Below, piece by piece: positions 28,001-40,353 of a DNA stretch of 64,000 nucleotides; the stretch's first letter is position 1; each line of letters begins with the position of its first letter. The DNA comes from Callaeas wilsoni (taxonomy: Eukaryota; Chordata; Aves; Passeriformes; Callaeidae). The notes under the pieces were generated by a model. It was not told the DNA's origin. It did no database searches and was given only the letters and a program-made list of their open reading frames with translations. The stretch spans positions 62,001 through 126,000 of the forward strand of contig VWPU01003057.1 in assembly GCA_013398955.1 (NCBI GenBank), written 5' to 3'. A program made the translations under genes and the position numbers.

Positions 28001-30299
28001 ACGCGGGCAGGGGAATTTTTAAATAAGATTAAAGGAAATCCAGTTCTTGTCCATGTGCACAAAACAGGCAAAAATTTTCCTGCTATCACTATGGTCCATC
28101 TTCCTCAGTCTGGCACAATAATCCAATTTTCGTATAAGCAAACTACAGACACTAATTAATTTCCTTCTAAACTAAGTATATCTGTGCCTCGACCCAAAAT
28201 ACTCCTTTCAAAGACCATATAATATTTTATTGCATTGAGCTTGGTATTCCTTACTTTTCAACGAAACTGAGATTTGTAATCCCACACATTCTCATAAGAG
28301 CACAAGTACTAATCAGGTGTCTGAAAATCTCCAAATTTATATCACTATCTTTGCATATCTATAAATACATGTGCAGAACTGTAAGATCAAGAAAAAACAA
28401 CAAATGACAGCAACACTGCAAAAATAGTCAAGGGCTCCCGACTGCTTTCTGCATGACTGTAGTCATGAGGACAGACATCTGTGAAAATTTTTGCATTTTA
28501 TGGAAAGCAGGAAAAACTTCTGAATAGTTTAGGTATTTAGTAAGTTCATATTATCAGCCTTTGCCTTTACTTATTCTGGCTGCTCGTGATTTCCTGCATT
28601 TCTTTAATGCAGGAAAGAAGCACACAGTGAAGTAGTTTCCAGATAACTTGGAATCATGAAAGGTAAGCAACACCACAGTATAAATCCATAGACAGTTACC
28701 TATCTTTTACAAAATAAAAGAATGTTTTCAAAGTAATACTTACACCGCATCAACATCTTCTCTGGCTTTTCCTCAGGCATATGTAACAATCCAGTTTTTT
28801 GTTGTTGCTGTTTTAGTTTTGGACCAAAAAAACTACCCAAAATTATCCATATTCTCCACTGTCACTGTTCTTTAGTGAATTTTACTATCTTGACTTACTT
28901 CCGAATTTAGGCTAAGTGGCTTTAATACTCAGGGACCAAAATGCATGCATACTCCCTCCTCTTTCAGTTCAGTGGGGAATTTTCAGGGAAGAAAGAATAT
29001 AAACCTCTTTCATGCTCTTCTGCACAACAGTTGTTTTCAGAGAGGTCTTCATACTGTAATCCCTTTAGACAAAACACATTATGAATTCTCTTTAATTCTC
29101 CTAGTATCACAAGTTTTAGTGAAACACATTTTCAGTTTGTCATCTAATGACCACTTGTCACATCAAAAAACTTCCCCCACAACAGTACTTACTGTATCAG
29201 CCAATAACGACAACACTTTTTCTTTAGCTTCTTTATTTAAAATCAGTTTATATATCAGTGAATTTCAGTCATAAGAAACTGTTCTCTGACAAAATCCCAC
29301 TATCCGAACGGTAAACTCTTAACTATTTTTATTTAAGAAAATAACACAACTGTGCCCCACAAATTATGACAGAGCTCGAAAAGAAGTCTCTCTCGCTTTC
29401 TTTACTATGTAATGAAGACACCGTGATAAAAGTACATAACAAAGCTATACAAAAATCAAGGAAATTACAGAAAACCAGAAGTTCCCTATGGGTTTTGCCC
29501 TAATCAAATATTTTTTTAATGGAAGAAAAAGATTAATGGCTTTATTCAAATAAATATATATTTTAATAGGTAAAATGCATCTGAAACATGAATTCTTCCT
29601 GATTCTAAATTTCAGACTATGTAAAAAGTCAAAATGATGGGCTATACTGGCCAAAGGTTGGTTACAAGAGTTTTTATTTTGCAAACTATACAGAAAAAGT
29701 AAAAAAGAGAATGCATTATACTTTTCAATATTACATAAGATAAACATTAGATTTAGTATTTACTGTGTAGAAATTAATTCAAAGAAGAATCTGATTTTCC
29801 TTTTAATTAATGATGGGAAACCAGTGATTCATTTTTAAATTATACAACCTGTAGTAACACATTAATATAGGTCATGTCAATTTTATTGTGGGCAGAAAGA
29901 AACAGATAGGATATGAATGAAAATGGTGGAGTCCCAAAATGTCTACACAATTAATTAACATGCTAACATAAATACAGTGATTAAAGTAATTTTCTCTACA
30001 GTCAAATCTTAAGTGCTACTCTACACAATAAGTATAATCTAGACCACATGATAATTACATAATAATAGGAAAAAAATTAAAATAATCCACTTTCTTCATT
30101 CCAGCAGCGGTACCTATACTGGTATTAATTTGGTAATTGGGTGTGCTTAGCTATTGCCTAACATCCTATACTGGTATGCATGCTAAAACCTCTCTAGTTC
30201 TATTTTGCAAGGCACCTTTACAATACGTTCTCTAAGTTTCTGCACTAGTAACAGAAAACAACATGAATTAAGATAAAGAGCAAAACTATTTCCTGAAAT
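22004..30299. other. Gene-free sequence downstream of SPOCK3
   Basis: No supported gene. A locally GC-richer patch with several CpGs lies at about 24180-24440 and holds overlapping open frames on the plus strand (139 and 60 codons) that I do not recognise. The rest is AT-rich and featureless at this level of reading. Confidence 0.6.
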
Positions 30300-31207
30300 A
30301 AGAAAATAAAAAGCATCATTATACATTTATTAAAAACTGCCTTGGGGCAAGTGACAATACTCTGAAATACAGTCATGTATAAAGGTAATACAATTTTGAG
30401 TAAATTTTTTTCCCAATGTAAATATTTTATGCTAGTCTGATTAGAGAGAAATACAGAGAAACCACAAAGGGCGAAGCAATGTTTAAGTAAATAATGGTAA
30501 AGCTTACATGACTTTGACATGAAACCAAAAAAAGGAAAGACAAGAAAATTTTAGAATTACAGAACTGGTGCTTGTCCATGCTACTACTGCTTTTGAAAAT
30601 CCTTTCAATAATCCAGCCATTTCCTACTAAAAACGTAACTACAAATGCAAACCCAAAGGAGGACTTTGCTATAGTTTTCCCTCCTGATTTTTCTCCATAC
30701 CTTTGGTTAATTAAAGGCTGGTTGAGATGCTACTTGAGCACCAATGCTTTGCTACTGCAATACATTTCTGATTCATTAAATGGACAGTTGCAGGGCCTAA
30801 AACACTGATGGAACTGAAGTTAAGTCACAGTATGCATTCTGAAGAGGACATGCACAGTTCCAAGTAAGGGCAAATAACTTTTCAGCAGAATTTTAAAGAG
30901 GCTGGTTGGCTTTCTAGTGTGTTTTGCACATATATATATTTTCGGTAGCACATAACATTTTTTTTCTTCAGGCTAGAATTCCAATGTGTTTTCTTCAGCG
31001 CAACGGCATTTAAAAACTCAAAAGCACATGATATAATTACTCTTATTTAAACAAAAAAAGTCTATGACTCCAGCTGCAATGTTTGAAATAATCATACAAA
31101 ATATACATATTTGTTAGAACCCTTTTGATCTTGGAGAGCAAAGGGATTTTATGAAATATCATCTTGTGAGATTTAGAAAGGTACAACATATGGACCCCTT
31201 AATATAA
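30300..31207 (-). other. SPOCK3: Probable SPOCK3 3' untranslated region
   Basis: This AT-rich non-coding sequence directly follows the SPOCK3 stop codon on the minus strand. The first AATAAA hexamer in the transcribed direction is at 30331-30326, about 0.88 kb after the stop, and is followed by a T-rich stretch that could serve as the downstream element. A second AATAAA lies at 29887-29882. Which signal is used, and so where the transcript ends, cannot be settled from the sequence alone. Confidence 0.45.
30326..30331 (-). terminator. Candidate SPOCK3 polyadenylation signal
   Basis: AATAAA on the minus strand (TTTATT on the plus strand). It is the first canonical hexamer met after the SPOCK3 stop codon and has a T-rich tract just downstream in the transcribed sense. 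It is assigned by position and motif only. Confidence 0.4.
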
Positions 31208-31377
31208 TCAAATATATCCATCATGATCATCGTCATCATCATCATCATCCCCTTCATCTTCATCATCATCTTCAATTTCATCTTCATCATTCATTATTTC
31301 ATCTTCATCATCTTCATCATCTGTCCATTCATGGAAATCGCCAGAGGCGAAATCACCTGAAGTCTCTAAATCGATAG
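31208..31377 (-). CDS. SPOCK3: SPOCK3 terminal coding exon, acidic tail with Ser-Gly sites
   Basis: This is the last coding exon, read on the minus strand from a TTTTTAG acceptor to a TGA stop at 31208-31210. After the Ala completed across the junction it encodes 55 residues starting IDLETSGDFASGDFHEW. The two Ser-Gly pairs in acidic context are the expected glycosaminoglycan attachment sites of testican-3. The rest is almost entirely Asp and Glu, including a run of eight Asp before the final HDGYI. I recall human SPOCK3 having a broken run (DDDDGGDD) and ending HDVYI, so this tail keeps the family's length and ending. The acidic stretch is encoded largely by GAT and GAA triplets and appears on the plus strand as a CAT/TTC repeat. 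Confidence 0.97.
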
Positions 31378-32416
31378 CTAAAAAGGTACGATAGTTATAG
31401 AAAAGACTCACCAGATACACTACATATTTATAGCATATTTTACATAATCATACAAAAGGCACACCAGGACATTTACTTTCAGGACAACTACAGAGTGTGA
31501 CATAAAAGTAAAATATAAATAATATGAAGATTCTTTTGTCAGAAAAAAATCCACCCCAATATTGAATGAATTTCTCAATGTTAACAAAAGGAGACAAATT
31601 TTATGGATTTGTAGAACTATAATGAGTGCTAGGAACAATCGAAAAAATTTAAGTCCAGCTTACAGATGACAATAAGGACTACTGATAATATACAGTGACT
31701 ATTGTTCACTTCTTACACACTGTCTTGAACTATATCAAACTCTCCATTTATCTAGAAATGATCCTGGATCAGATGGACAATAGGCCTGAGCTTGTACCTC
31801 AAATACTTTCTGCTTCAGGCTATGTTCTCTTGTTGGAGAAGAAGAGAAAAGGAGTCATAAACGACTTTTTTTTTTTTTTTTTAAAAAAGGGAAAAAAACT
31901 TTTTTTTTTTTTTTTTTTTTTTAAAGAGGAAAAATACTTTTTTTTTTCATCTTTTATATCTAGGACATCAAATAAAGGTGACATGGGAATTCTTGGAAGA
32001 AGCTGCACAGTGCTGTAGGGAAGGGAAAAATAAGGGAAGATTTAGTGTGCTAAAAACTTTTGGCAATTCCCTCAAATATAAACTGAAAAAAATGTCAAAT
32101 CGAATTCACTAGCATGCTGATTACCCAAAGGAATTTCATGAAACAATCTGGGACGTATCTAATGCTGCTCTAGAAAATTGATTTTTCTTGGGTTTATATA
32201 CACTATGCCAAGCACATATAAGTGGTCTATTAATAGCTGACACAGTGACAGGAGTTCCAAAAAATAATGAAGCAATAACAAGTTATAATTTGTTATGTTT
32301 TGTATAAAAATCCATGTAGTTGGGTCCCACACTTCTTACTGAAGAAATTTAACCTGGTTGATGATAGAAGGGAATAACACCTCTAAACCAAGCGCTACAG
32401 AAGCTTCTCAACTTAC
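31378..32416 (-). other. SPOCK3 last intron
   Basis: A 1,039-base phase-1 GT-AG intron between the thyroglobulin exon and the acidic-tail exon. Its only notable content is a cluster of long T runs on the plus strand at 31867-31950. I see no other gene or mobile element in it. Confidence 0.9.
31867..31950. repeat. Cluster of T homopolymers in the last SPOCK3 intron
   Basis: Three T runs of roughly 19, 22 and 10 bases are separated by short A/G-rich spacers. In the transcribed direction they are A runs about 500 bases upstream of the last acceptor. Confidence 0.9.
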
Positions 32417-32554
32417 CACATTCCGCTGCGCCATTTGTTCTGGAGCCTGACACCTCGTTACCGTATCTGTCAACACACCAGCACTGTCCTAGGCTTCCAT
32501 GGCACTGACTTGGTTTGTAATACCCATCCTCATCACAGAAGGGGATGTACTGCC
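32417..32554 (-). CDS. SPOCK3: SPOCK3 exon completing the thyroglobulin type-1 domain
   Basis: This 138-base exon has a CTTGCAG acceptor and a GTAAGT donor, with phase 1 on both sides. After the Gly completed across the junction it encodes 45 residues. They contain the diagnostic thyroglobulin type-1 motifs: a FCDEDGYYKP segment, QCHGS, and CWCVDRYGNE. The exon ends in AEC. Together with PPC from the preceding exon this gives all six cysteines of the domain in the expected order. I recall the human sequence having Leu, Thr, Val and Met where this bird has Phe, Ser, Leu and Ser (IPF, KPSQ, GSL, EVS). These are conservative changes outside the cysteine core. No stop or frameshift is seen. Confidence 0.96.
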
Positions 32555-33690
32555 CTGCAAGATAGATATTTATTTATATTGAATAAGTATATTAAAATCC
32601 ATGTCTTGGCTACCTTGTCACAATTACAGCAGAAAGCAACTACCTTTTGCTGTTTATTATTCCAGACTCCACAGTGACTGCTTTAGTAGTACTAAATTCA
32701 GTTGACCCAAACTGACTGAATATATCAAATGTGGGAGGGAAAATAACACATAACAGTCTTGGACTGATTGCAAGAAATAAAGTGAGCCATCTTCCTTTAA
32801 ATTTTTTGTTGATCCTGTGATACATATTTCTTACTCCCTGAATATCTCAGTCCAGATTTTCACTGTATTCTGGTGAAAAGGCTCAAATGCAGGACCCACT
32901 CCTGAATGGAAAGTTCTATCATCTGTGGAGCACAAACAAGTCTGAATAGTAAGGCCCAGACTTTCTGACTAACAAATCTGCTACAAGGAGTTATTTGTGT
33001 TTAATATGCATTTTACAAACCACTTATTTATAATATTTAATTATTCCACCACGGAAGACAAATGCAGCATAACACACCACAAAAAACTGTAATAATTAAT
33101 ATTAAATTTGCATTTAAATGAAAAGAGGGGCTTATTTTGTGAGGCAGTGACTTGCCTACAGCTGAATAATCCACTGTTTATCACTTGGACCAAATGGAGA
33201 CCACAATGAACAAAATATTCATATGAAAGCATTTGAAGCGTATAGTTCTTGTTAGAAACCATTCTTATGAGAAATACAGTTTTGACTGCTTCAGGCCAAG
33301 CCTTTTACTGCAGCTTTTACACAGTGGCAAGTGGTAAATGAAGACTTTACACTTCAGAAATATTGATGCAGTATAAACTGATTCACAACAAAGATTTCAA
33401 TTACTTACTGAAGATTACTGTTAAAGGATCAGCAGAGATACTACTTTAGGAGTACCTTATGTTGTCCCTTCTGCAACTGACAAAATGTACCTTCTATCAG
33501 GGTAATAAAACAGATGTAAGAGCTTCTGGTAATAAAACTAAGTTTAACAGCTTTCAAAAATTTCATAAATTTTGTTGCTGAGATTTACTGTGGTCTATCT
33601 TCATTGGATTAATATTGATTTTGTGTTGCTGTTTAACTAGGGTTATTTATGTAAGTAATAAAACCTTCAAAAGAATGATCTACGGCTCAC
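32555..33690 (-). other. SPOCK3 intron between the two thyroglobulin-domain exons
   Basis: A 1,136-base phase-1 GT-AG intron that splits the thyroglobulin type-1 domain after its first cysteine. I see no recognisable element inside it. Confidence 0.9.
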
Positions 33691-33753
33691 CTAGGAGCTT
33701 CTTTCCTGCTTGCTGCTTTTGAATGTTGCTGAGTTCTGTCTGGCAAGGTGGGT
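33691..33753 (-). CDS. SPOCK3: SPOCK3 exon starting the thyroglobulin type-1 domain
   Basis: This is a short 63-base exon, too small to stand out as an open frame. It was found by extending the SPOCK3 reading frame. The acceptor is CCTTTTAG and the donor is GTGAGC. It encodes the Asp completed across the junction, then PPCQTELSNIQKQQAGKKLL, and ends with the first base of a Gly codon. PPC carries the first cysteine of the thyroglobulin type-1 domain, a module that in other proteins binds or inhibits cysteine proteases. As I recall human testican-3, it differs only slightly here, in the region KRQGVKK. The size and both phase-1 boundaries fit the neighbouring exons exactly. Confidence 0.95.
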   Translation of the reverse strand, partial: THLARQNSATFKSSKQERSS

Positions 33754-35599
33754 CTAAAAGGATATAAAAAATGTTAAACAGGTTACACAGTATCTAGGAC
33801 AGAAAGCACATGACTGTTTTCACAGTTCGCTGTGTTGTAAGGTCACTTTGACTACTAAACTTGTGAAACACATGCATTTGAAATAAAAATTACCACACCT
33901 TGCTACAGCTTCAGAATTTTGACTCTGTGCACCACCACGGATTTGTGCAGAACACCACTCCCAGTTATCTCCAAGTGAGCATCTAGTCACTAGTCTGAAG
34001 GATTGAGGAATGCTAGACCAAAATAGTAGCTCCATCACACCCTACTTTACTGCTCTATAAAAATCAGAGTGCAACTGTGAAGCTTGCCTCATGTATTAGC
34101 TAAAAACAGAATGGCTCTTTTAATTTCCTCCTTTTTGCCCTTTTTAGAAGTCATGTTAAAATTTTGTATTATACCTACTACACTAAGAAAATAAGACGTC
34201 TTTCTTCACTGAAGTCTGCAAGATTGTGATTCTCTGGCAAAAATTTAAGACTGGATCCCATGGGTATGAAGCCCTATATACAGCAAACTAACTTAAAAAT
34301 GGAGGCCAAACTTTAGATGGCTCTAAGAAGCAGAATATGTATTAAAATTCAGTTTTCCATTCTTCAGTTACAGCTTATTCCAGGTCCGAATAATTTCATT
34401 TTCTACTGTCTGTAAAAGAAAGTCGCAGTATGCCTCATGAACAGGAAGAAAATAAGGTGTTAATGTGTTTACATCTCTATTGAATAAGTGAAAGAATCAA
34501 AGAGAGCAAAGCACTAATTAATCTCTGAAAACTGGCACTGCATATCATGTTAGACTATTAGCACCAGGGCACTTCTCATTCTGAACCAGCAATAGAATTA
34601 CTGAGTTTACTCACAGGTGTCTTTAGCTTGCACCGTTCCCAGACAAAACCTTACATTCCATGAATATTAAATGCATTTTCCATTTCAGCAGATTGTGATA
34701 ATTTATGATACATCTCTGCCATGTAAGTAACTCAAGGATTGCTTTCTCTCCACACAAACAGAAAAAGGTGTTCTGAGCTGGTTTAAAGATGAGTAAGACT
34801 AGCCTAGCCCATTGATGCAGAACATATTTAAGACCAGAACCCAGCCACTGTGTAGGGCACTCTGGTGACAAATGCCTGGATGAAGTGGGGATCAAAAATA
34901 CACTTACGGTGAACACAGAGCCTCTTGGCTGGCACAGACTAGTTATTCCAATAGGCCTTTGGTATTATCTAAGAGAGTAAATAAAAACTAGTAGGCAATA
35001 ATAATGCCTTAATGACAGCAGGCTGTTCATTTCTCTTGGTTTTACATTTTAAATAACATTTACATATCCCATACATTTGAAGAGGTTTACAAATGTTTCC
35101 AGTGGCCTCAACTCTGTTGGGCCAGGTTTTTCACACTAAATCTATAATGATTCTTTTTAGAATGAAGAAGGCCTTAAAAAGTAGGCTCCACTTTCAAAAC
35201 ACTGTCAAACAGGAGTCTTAAAGTCAGAAGAAATTTTCAGGAGTTGTCTTTCCAGAAGACCAACCAATTTTCTGTGTGTGCTCTTGAAAAATAACTGAGA
35301 TTTGACATCATTGGGTGGGTACTGGGTTTTAAGAATTCAATCTTTGCATATTTGCTGAGGCTACATAAAGTTTTATTTTTTTTGTTGTAAGAAGTACTTT
35401 GAGGATGATCATGCTCACTATTTCATTTCCTTTCAAAACTAAAATTTCTGTCTTTCCCAATATTTGAAGAGTTAAATTCTTAATGGTACAACATTCTGAG
35501 GGTCAATTATGTCTTAAACTAACAGTATTTTCTACTAACCATTAATCTAATAAATGACAGTCATTTATCACACGCATATCACAGGATAAAAGGCTCTAG

Positions 35600-35699
35600 G
35601 ATTGGGGTGGATTTCGCAGGGTTTGGTTAATGGTTGGATTATGTTACAGAACCCTTCCCTTCTATTCTATTCTGTTCTATTCTATTCTATTCTATTCTC
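35600..35699 (+). mobile_element. Probable CR1 3' end with a TTCTA tail
   Basis: GGGTTTGGTTAATGGTTGGA followed by CCCTTCC and then repeated TTCTA units resembles the last ~60 bases of a CR1 element. That end normally reads a GGTTTGG...TTGGA stretch, then CCCTTCCAACC, then a short tail repeat. The tail here is a pentamer array (35660-35698) rather than the octamer, and the body is short and diverged. It could instead be a chance similarity beside a plain microsatellite. Confidence 0.5.
35660..35698. repeat. (TTCTA)n pentanucleotide repeat
   Basis: About eight TTCTA units, with one TTCTG variant near the middle. Confidence 0.93.
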
Positions 35700-36977
35700 T
35701 CTTGCAAAAGAGATGGGAAATATGCTGATGAAGAACTAGTTGAATAGGAAAAACACATGTATTTTTTTTTTGCATGAAAAATAATCCTAAATTAGAGACA
35801 CAGATCTGCACACATGAGCACTAACATGTGGAAATGTAAAAATTATAGATGATGCCTAGAGAAAAAGATCTTCTTTTATAGCTATAAATCTTTGGTGGCA
35901 TAATTACAAAAAGGAAAAGGAATACCACTAACCAAAAAGGCAACATGAGAAAGTTACTTACCTAAAACACTCTTCTTCTCAGAAGCTAGGTCTTCAAGAT
36001 TCACACTTAAGCTTTGCTTCTCAGGATAAAAGCAGCAAAAACTCTTAAAAATACTAAATCACTCTGGTGCTTAAAACTGTCAAAGAAAATGGCAGGCTAG
36101 AAATTGAACCAATTCCTTCTGGTTCACAGAACATCCTTTCCTCTCTTCCCAAATCATAATGCCTCCCTCTTCATTTGCCAGTTAGTTTCTAAATTTGAAA
36201 AGCCTTTTTTTTAGATTTCTGAAATTATTTCAATAAAAAAAGCAGAGTTACTGGAAAACTTACGGCAGCCTTGAGCCAAGGAGAAAAAAAAATACTTTAC
36301 AAAAATCAAGGTGGTAGCTTCTCCTGAAATAGCAGTGAATCTGACATCGGTCTTTCTAAAAACCTGAATACAAGTAAGATATCTAATCATCTTCATCCTT
36401 AATCTACTTTCACAGATGTGGCAAGAATTTTCCTACTGATAATATCAGTGCATCACTACGAGTGAACCATGAACCACGTAACACCAGCCATTCACAGTTT
36501 GTCAGCACTCAAGGTAGTGGTGCACACCAGAGTATCCAATGCTATTAACACCGGCCCTTGAGACATCAATACCCACTCATGCCAAGAAGTGCTTCAAAGC
36601 TAGCACAATTAAGCTTTAATTTACCAAAACGGCACATTAACAGATCAACTGGAGTAAAACTGCTAGGTTTGACAAGGAATGTCTATGATTTTTAACAGAT
36701 AGGTCTGAAGGAGCTGTTACCCACACAGCGAGCCTCCAACTTTCAGAAATTCTCCTTCTTACTCAAATACAAAACAGTGATTTTTCACCTATCAAGTAGA
36801 TAATATTTGGCAGAGCCCCTAGGTTCTGGAATATGGTCCACTGCAGATAAAGCTGTCTTGTGATGTCTTGCCCGTACTTGGGGTCAAGCATTATAATTGT
36901 TGGACATCCAAAGTTTGTACTTCAGGGATATGAAGCACCAATACTATACGTCAAGAAGTCTTCCAGGAGATCTCATA

Positions 36978-37072
36978 AATAAATATATATAAATACATTA
37001 ATTATAAAAATATATATAAATATATAAAATTATATATAAATATATAAATATATAAAAATATATAAATCTCAT
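36978..37072. repeat. AT-rich (AAATAT)n-type repeat
   Basis: Degenerate AAATAT/TATATAA units over about 95 bases, all A and T except at the edges. An ATCTCATAAAT word occurs on both sides of the array, which may reflect slippage or a local duplication. Confidence 0.88.
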
Positions 37073-40000
37073 AAATGATCATCATTTATCTTGATAAAGG
37101 CATGTTACATCTTCTTTTATAGCCATCTATAAACATATTTGAAGTCCTTGCAATCTTAAGACTGGCAAATACAAATCATGATAATTATCATTCTTCTGTA
37201 AGAGGGACTGTTTTTAAAAGTCATGAAGATGTCTTCCAGGCATGCCAGACAGAAAAGCCTGTAAGAAAACACATCTAGAGAAGTGCTGGACTAATAGATC
37301 CATGCAGAGGCCTGCTGTAAAGAAATACTTTGTTGCTAAGATTAATATTCCCAGCAAAATTGGCTACTCTCCTACTCTGAATCAGTGATGCAACAAAATA
37401 AGGCTGCAGTAATGAATTACTGGCAGAAAAAAATGCAGCCTATAAAAAGGCCAACATGGCAAAGGCCTCAGAATTTAGGCAAGCAAGTTTCAAGTTAGCA
37501 TTGAACAACCAAGAAAGTAAGTTCTGAAGATGGGCGCTGAAACACTTGCATGGGTTGTTGAAACTAGAGGGCCATAGTGACCAAAGTGTACAAAAAGACT
37601 GGCAAAGAGAAACGGCACAGTGCAGATTTTGAAGTATTGAAGAAATGCATTTTAGCACCTTGGCTATACTTCAGAAATACTAAACTACATTTAAAGCAAA
37701 ATAAGGGCAAGAAAAAATGCAATAAGCATCACTGGACAGCACCTCAGTTTTAAGCGTTAGTCAAAGCGGGACAGCTACTACAGAAAAATCATCTTCTCCA
37801 CAAGAAAATCTGACTTCAGGATTCATAAAAAGTTGCTTATATTGACTAGAAGTTGTTAGCAATGTGCAGTAATAGGTCTAGTGTAGTGTAATACACTACG
37901 ATGGATTTCAAGCAGAAAGAAAGAATGAAGAAGAGTTTCAAGTACTTGTCTGATCCTGACAGTCTTGAACAGTAAAACTAAGATCAAAGACCATGAGGGC
38001 TTCTCAGATAATGACTCAAGCAAATACTATGTACTTTTAAAAAGCACAATGAAATTTCTATCCCAGTATGGTACATATGGTTGACTAAATTCTGTATTCC
38101 CTTTTGAACATCATTAATCAACAACAGTACTGTAAAACCACTGATCTGCCCAGAAAGCACTACTAAGCTCAATGAATACAGAGAACTGCTTTACTTCAAT
38201 GGCTTGAAGCATTCTGTTAATATCAACTTATTTTAATAAACATCAGATAAAAGCTACTGAATTTCTCTGCTTTTCCATCTCTTCGCTATTAATAGCAAAG
38301 GCTTAGTTAAAGGCCTTATTTAGATCATTCCATCAAGTAAAACATAACCAAACATGAACATATTCCAAGGTTCAGCATAACAATGCAAATTCTAAACAGA
38401 GAATTAAATGGGTCACTAATACACTAGGGAGGTAAGGCTCAGACAGCTGTGCAAGAGCTAACAGTAAGACATGGCAAACGAAGACTGTAAGATTCTTTTT
38501 TCTCCTTACGCCAAAAAACGGAGTATACCGATTTTGATGACTGTTAATTCTGAAGGATGAAGTGCCTGTTTAATGTGCAAGGGTTGCTGAAACTGAGATT
38601 TCACTTCATATACAAGGTGTAGGAGACGTCTTTTTTACTATATACTCAAACACACTGTAGTTTCAAAGACTATCTAATCTCAACACCATTATCAGGACAG
38701 TGAGGAAACTGTTAAAAAGGGGAAGAAAAGCTTGATAATGTTGGGTTCTGCAATGTGAACAATCAGTGTCACAGAATGATGGATCTGTTGTGGTACCATT
38801 AATAAAATACTGTAGTGTTTAGATCAGTCTTTACAATACCATCCTCAGGTTCTAGCAGGACACTGAGTAAATATCGTAGATGAAATGTGTTTATAAGTAA
38901 GAAAATGCAAAACTACTTGAAACTGATCTGTGGAAGTGTTTTCTTAATGCCCTGGTTATGCCACGCATGCATTATATGAAATTGGTTGAAAAACCTTGGA
39001 CCACAGTAGGCCACATGTAATTTGCTGTACTTCCTCTGGCAATTGAAAAGAATTATACTACCCTCCAAAGACTAAGGGTATTTATCTATTAAGCTGAAAT
39101 TACTGTGGTCTTTTTTTATTTTATAGATGAAGAAAACATGTTATATTCTTTAAGAGCTACATTACTTCTGGGACAGGTTATTTTTAATTTGCTAGTATTG
39201 TTAGCAGTACATACATGCTTATAAAAAATAAAGCAAAAATTATTGTTGTACTACGAAACAAACAAGGTATTTTGAAAGTTTAAATGTTATCTTTTTAACG
39301 AGAAAGTTACCAAAGAAAAGAGAGCTGTTATTTAGTATTTATCTACAGAACTATAGCTTTATTTTTACTTAGATTTACAGCTGGCAGATGTGGCATGATA
39401 AAAACCTTTATTTCCATAGAAATCAGAATGAAACCATAAATGTTGAATGCTAATGAGAATTTATCATGAGAGTTTTAAGGGTACAAGTGAGATTTAAAAA
39501 CTGATACTAAAACTTTCAAAAAGGCTGAATTAGCTTTGCAAACTTTCCACCAAATTAGTTTTATTTCCTCTACTGGCAGTAGAAATTTGAACCCTGGTTG
39601 CTGTCTATCCTTTAGAAAAACTCCCTCATGTTAGTAAGAAAAATGCAGGGGTTATTCTGATCAATTTCAGACATATTTAGTGAGTAAATTCCTTGATACA
39701 TTACAACTAGCTAGATTATATATTTTACATGATATCTCACCTACATCTAAAATTGTTATATATTCCTTAGGGAAACAATGCTTATAGGCTGTGTTTATTT
39801 CCTCTGACCAAAATTACATCAGAACATTAACAAGAGATTCAACTAGGCAATAAAAACCAACTGGTTTTAGGTCTAAATGACTGGAAATAACTTTATCCAT
39901 AATGTTCATTCAGCTATTTTATTAGGCTCACTGAACATTAAGATACCTTACATTAGCAATAAAGAAGTTTATTTTATAATGTAGGCAAACTAGACTGGGA

Positions 40001-40353
40001 AAGAAATAATTTAAGTAATTTCATTCCTTATTTTCATCTCTTTCCTCTATACATACTAAATTTTGGCATAAGGAACAACATAGCTGTAAAAGCATTAGTG
40101 GCAGTGTTGCATTTTATTTAGAATCCTTGAATTTCTAGCAAGCCATTTAGCTTGGGTTGTTTGGATTTTTGTTTGTTTGGGTTTTTTTTACTTCATTTTA
40201 GGTATTCACCATAGGTCACAAATCTTAACACAAATTCATTGCACAGCATCTAAGAGCTTGTAGTTCACTGTAATCTTCTTAATATGTTAAAAAAAGATAA
40301 AGCCCAACAAAAAGGTCAGTCATATACATATGCAGGTTGTTCTCATCTTTTAC

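Larger units (their letters stand above)
33754..40353 (-). other. SPOCK3 intron, 6.6 kb
   Basis: A phase-1 intron between the calcium-binding exon and the first thyroglobulin exon. It contains a probable CR1 3' end with a TTCTA-type tail at about 35600-35699 and an AT-rich simple repeat at about 36978-37072. No other supported feature was found. Confidence 0.9.

Noticed and set aside
31201..31330. CAT/TTC repeat on the plus strand read as a plain microsatellite
   Set aside because: It is the coding sequence of the SPOCK3 acidic tail on the other strand, in frame with the rest of the exon.
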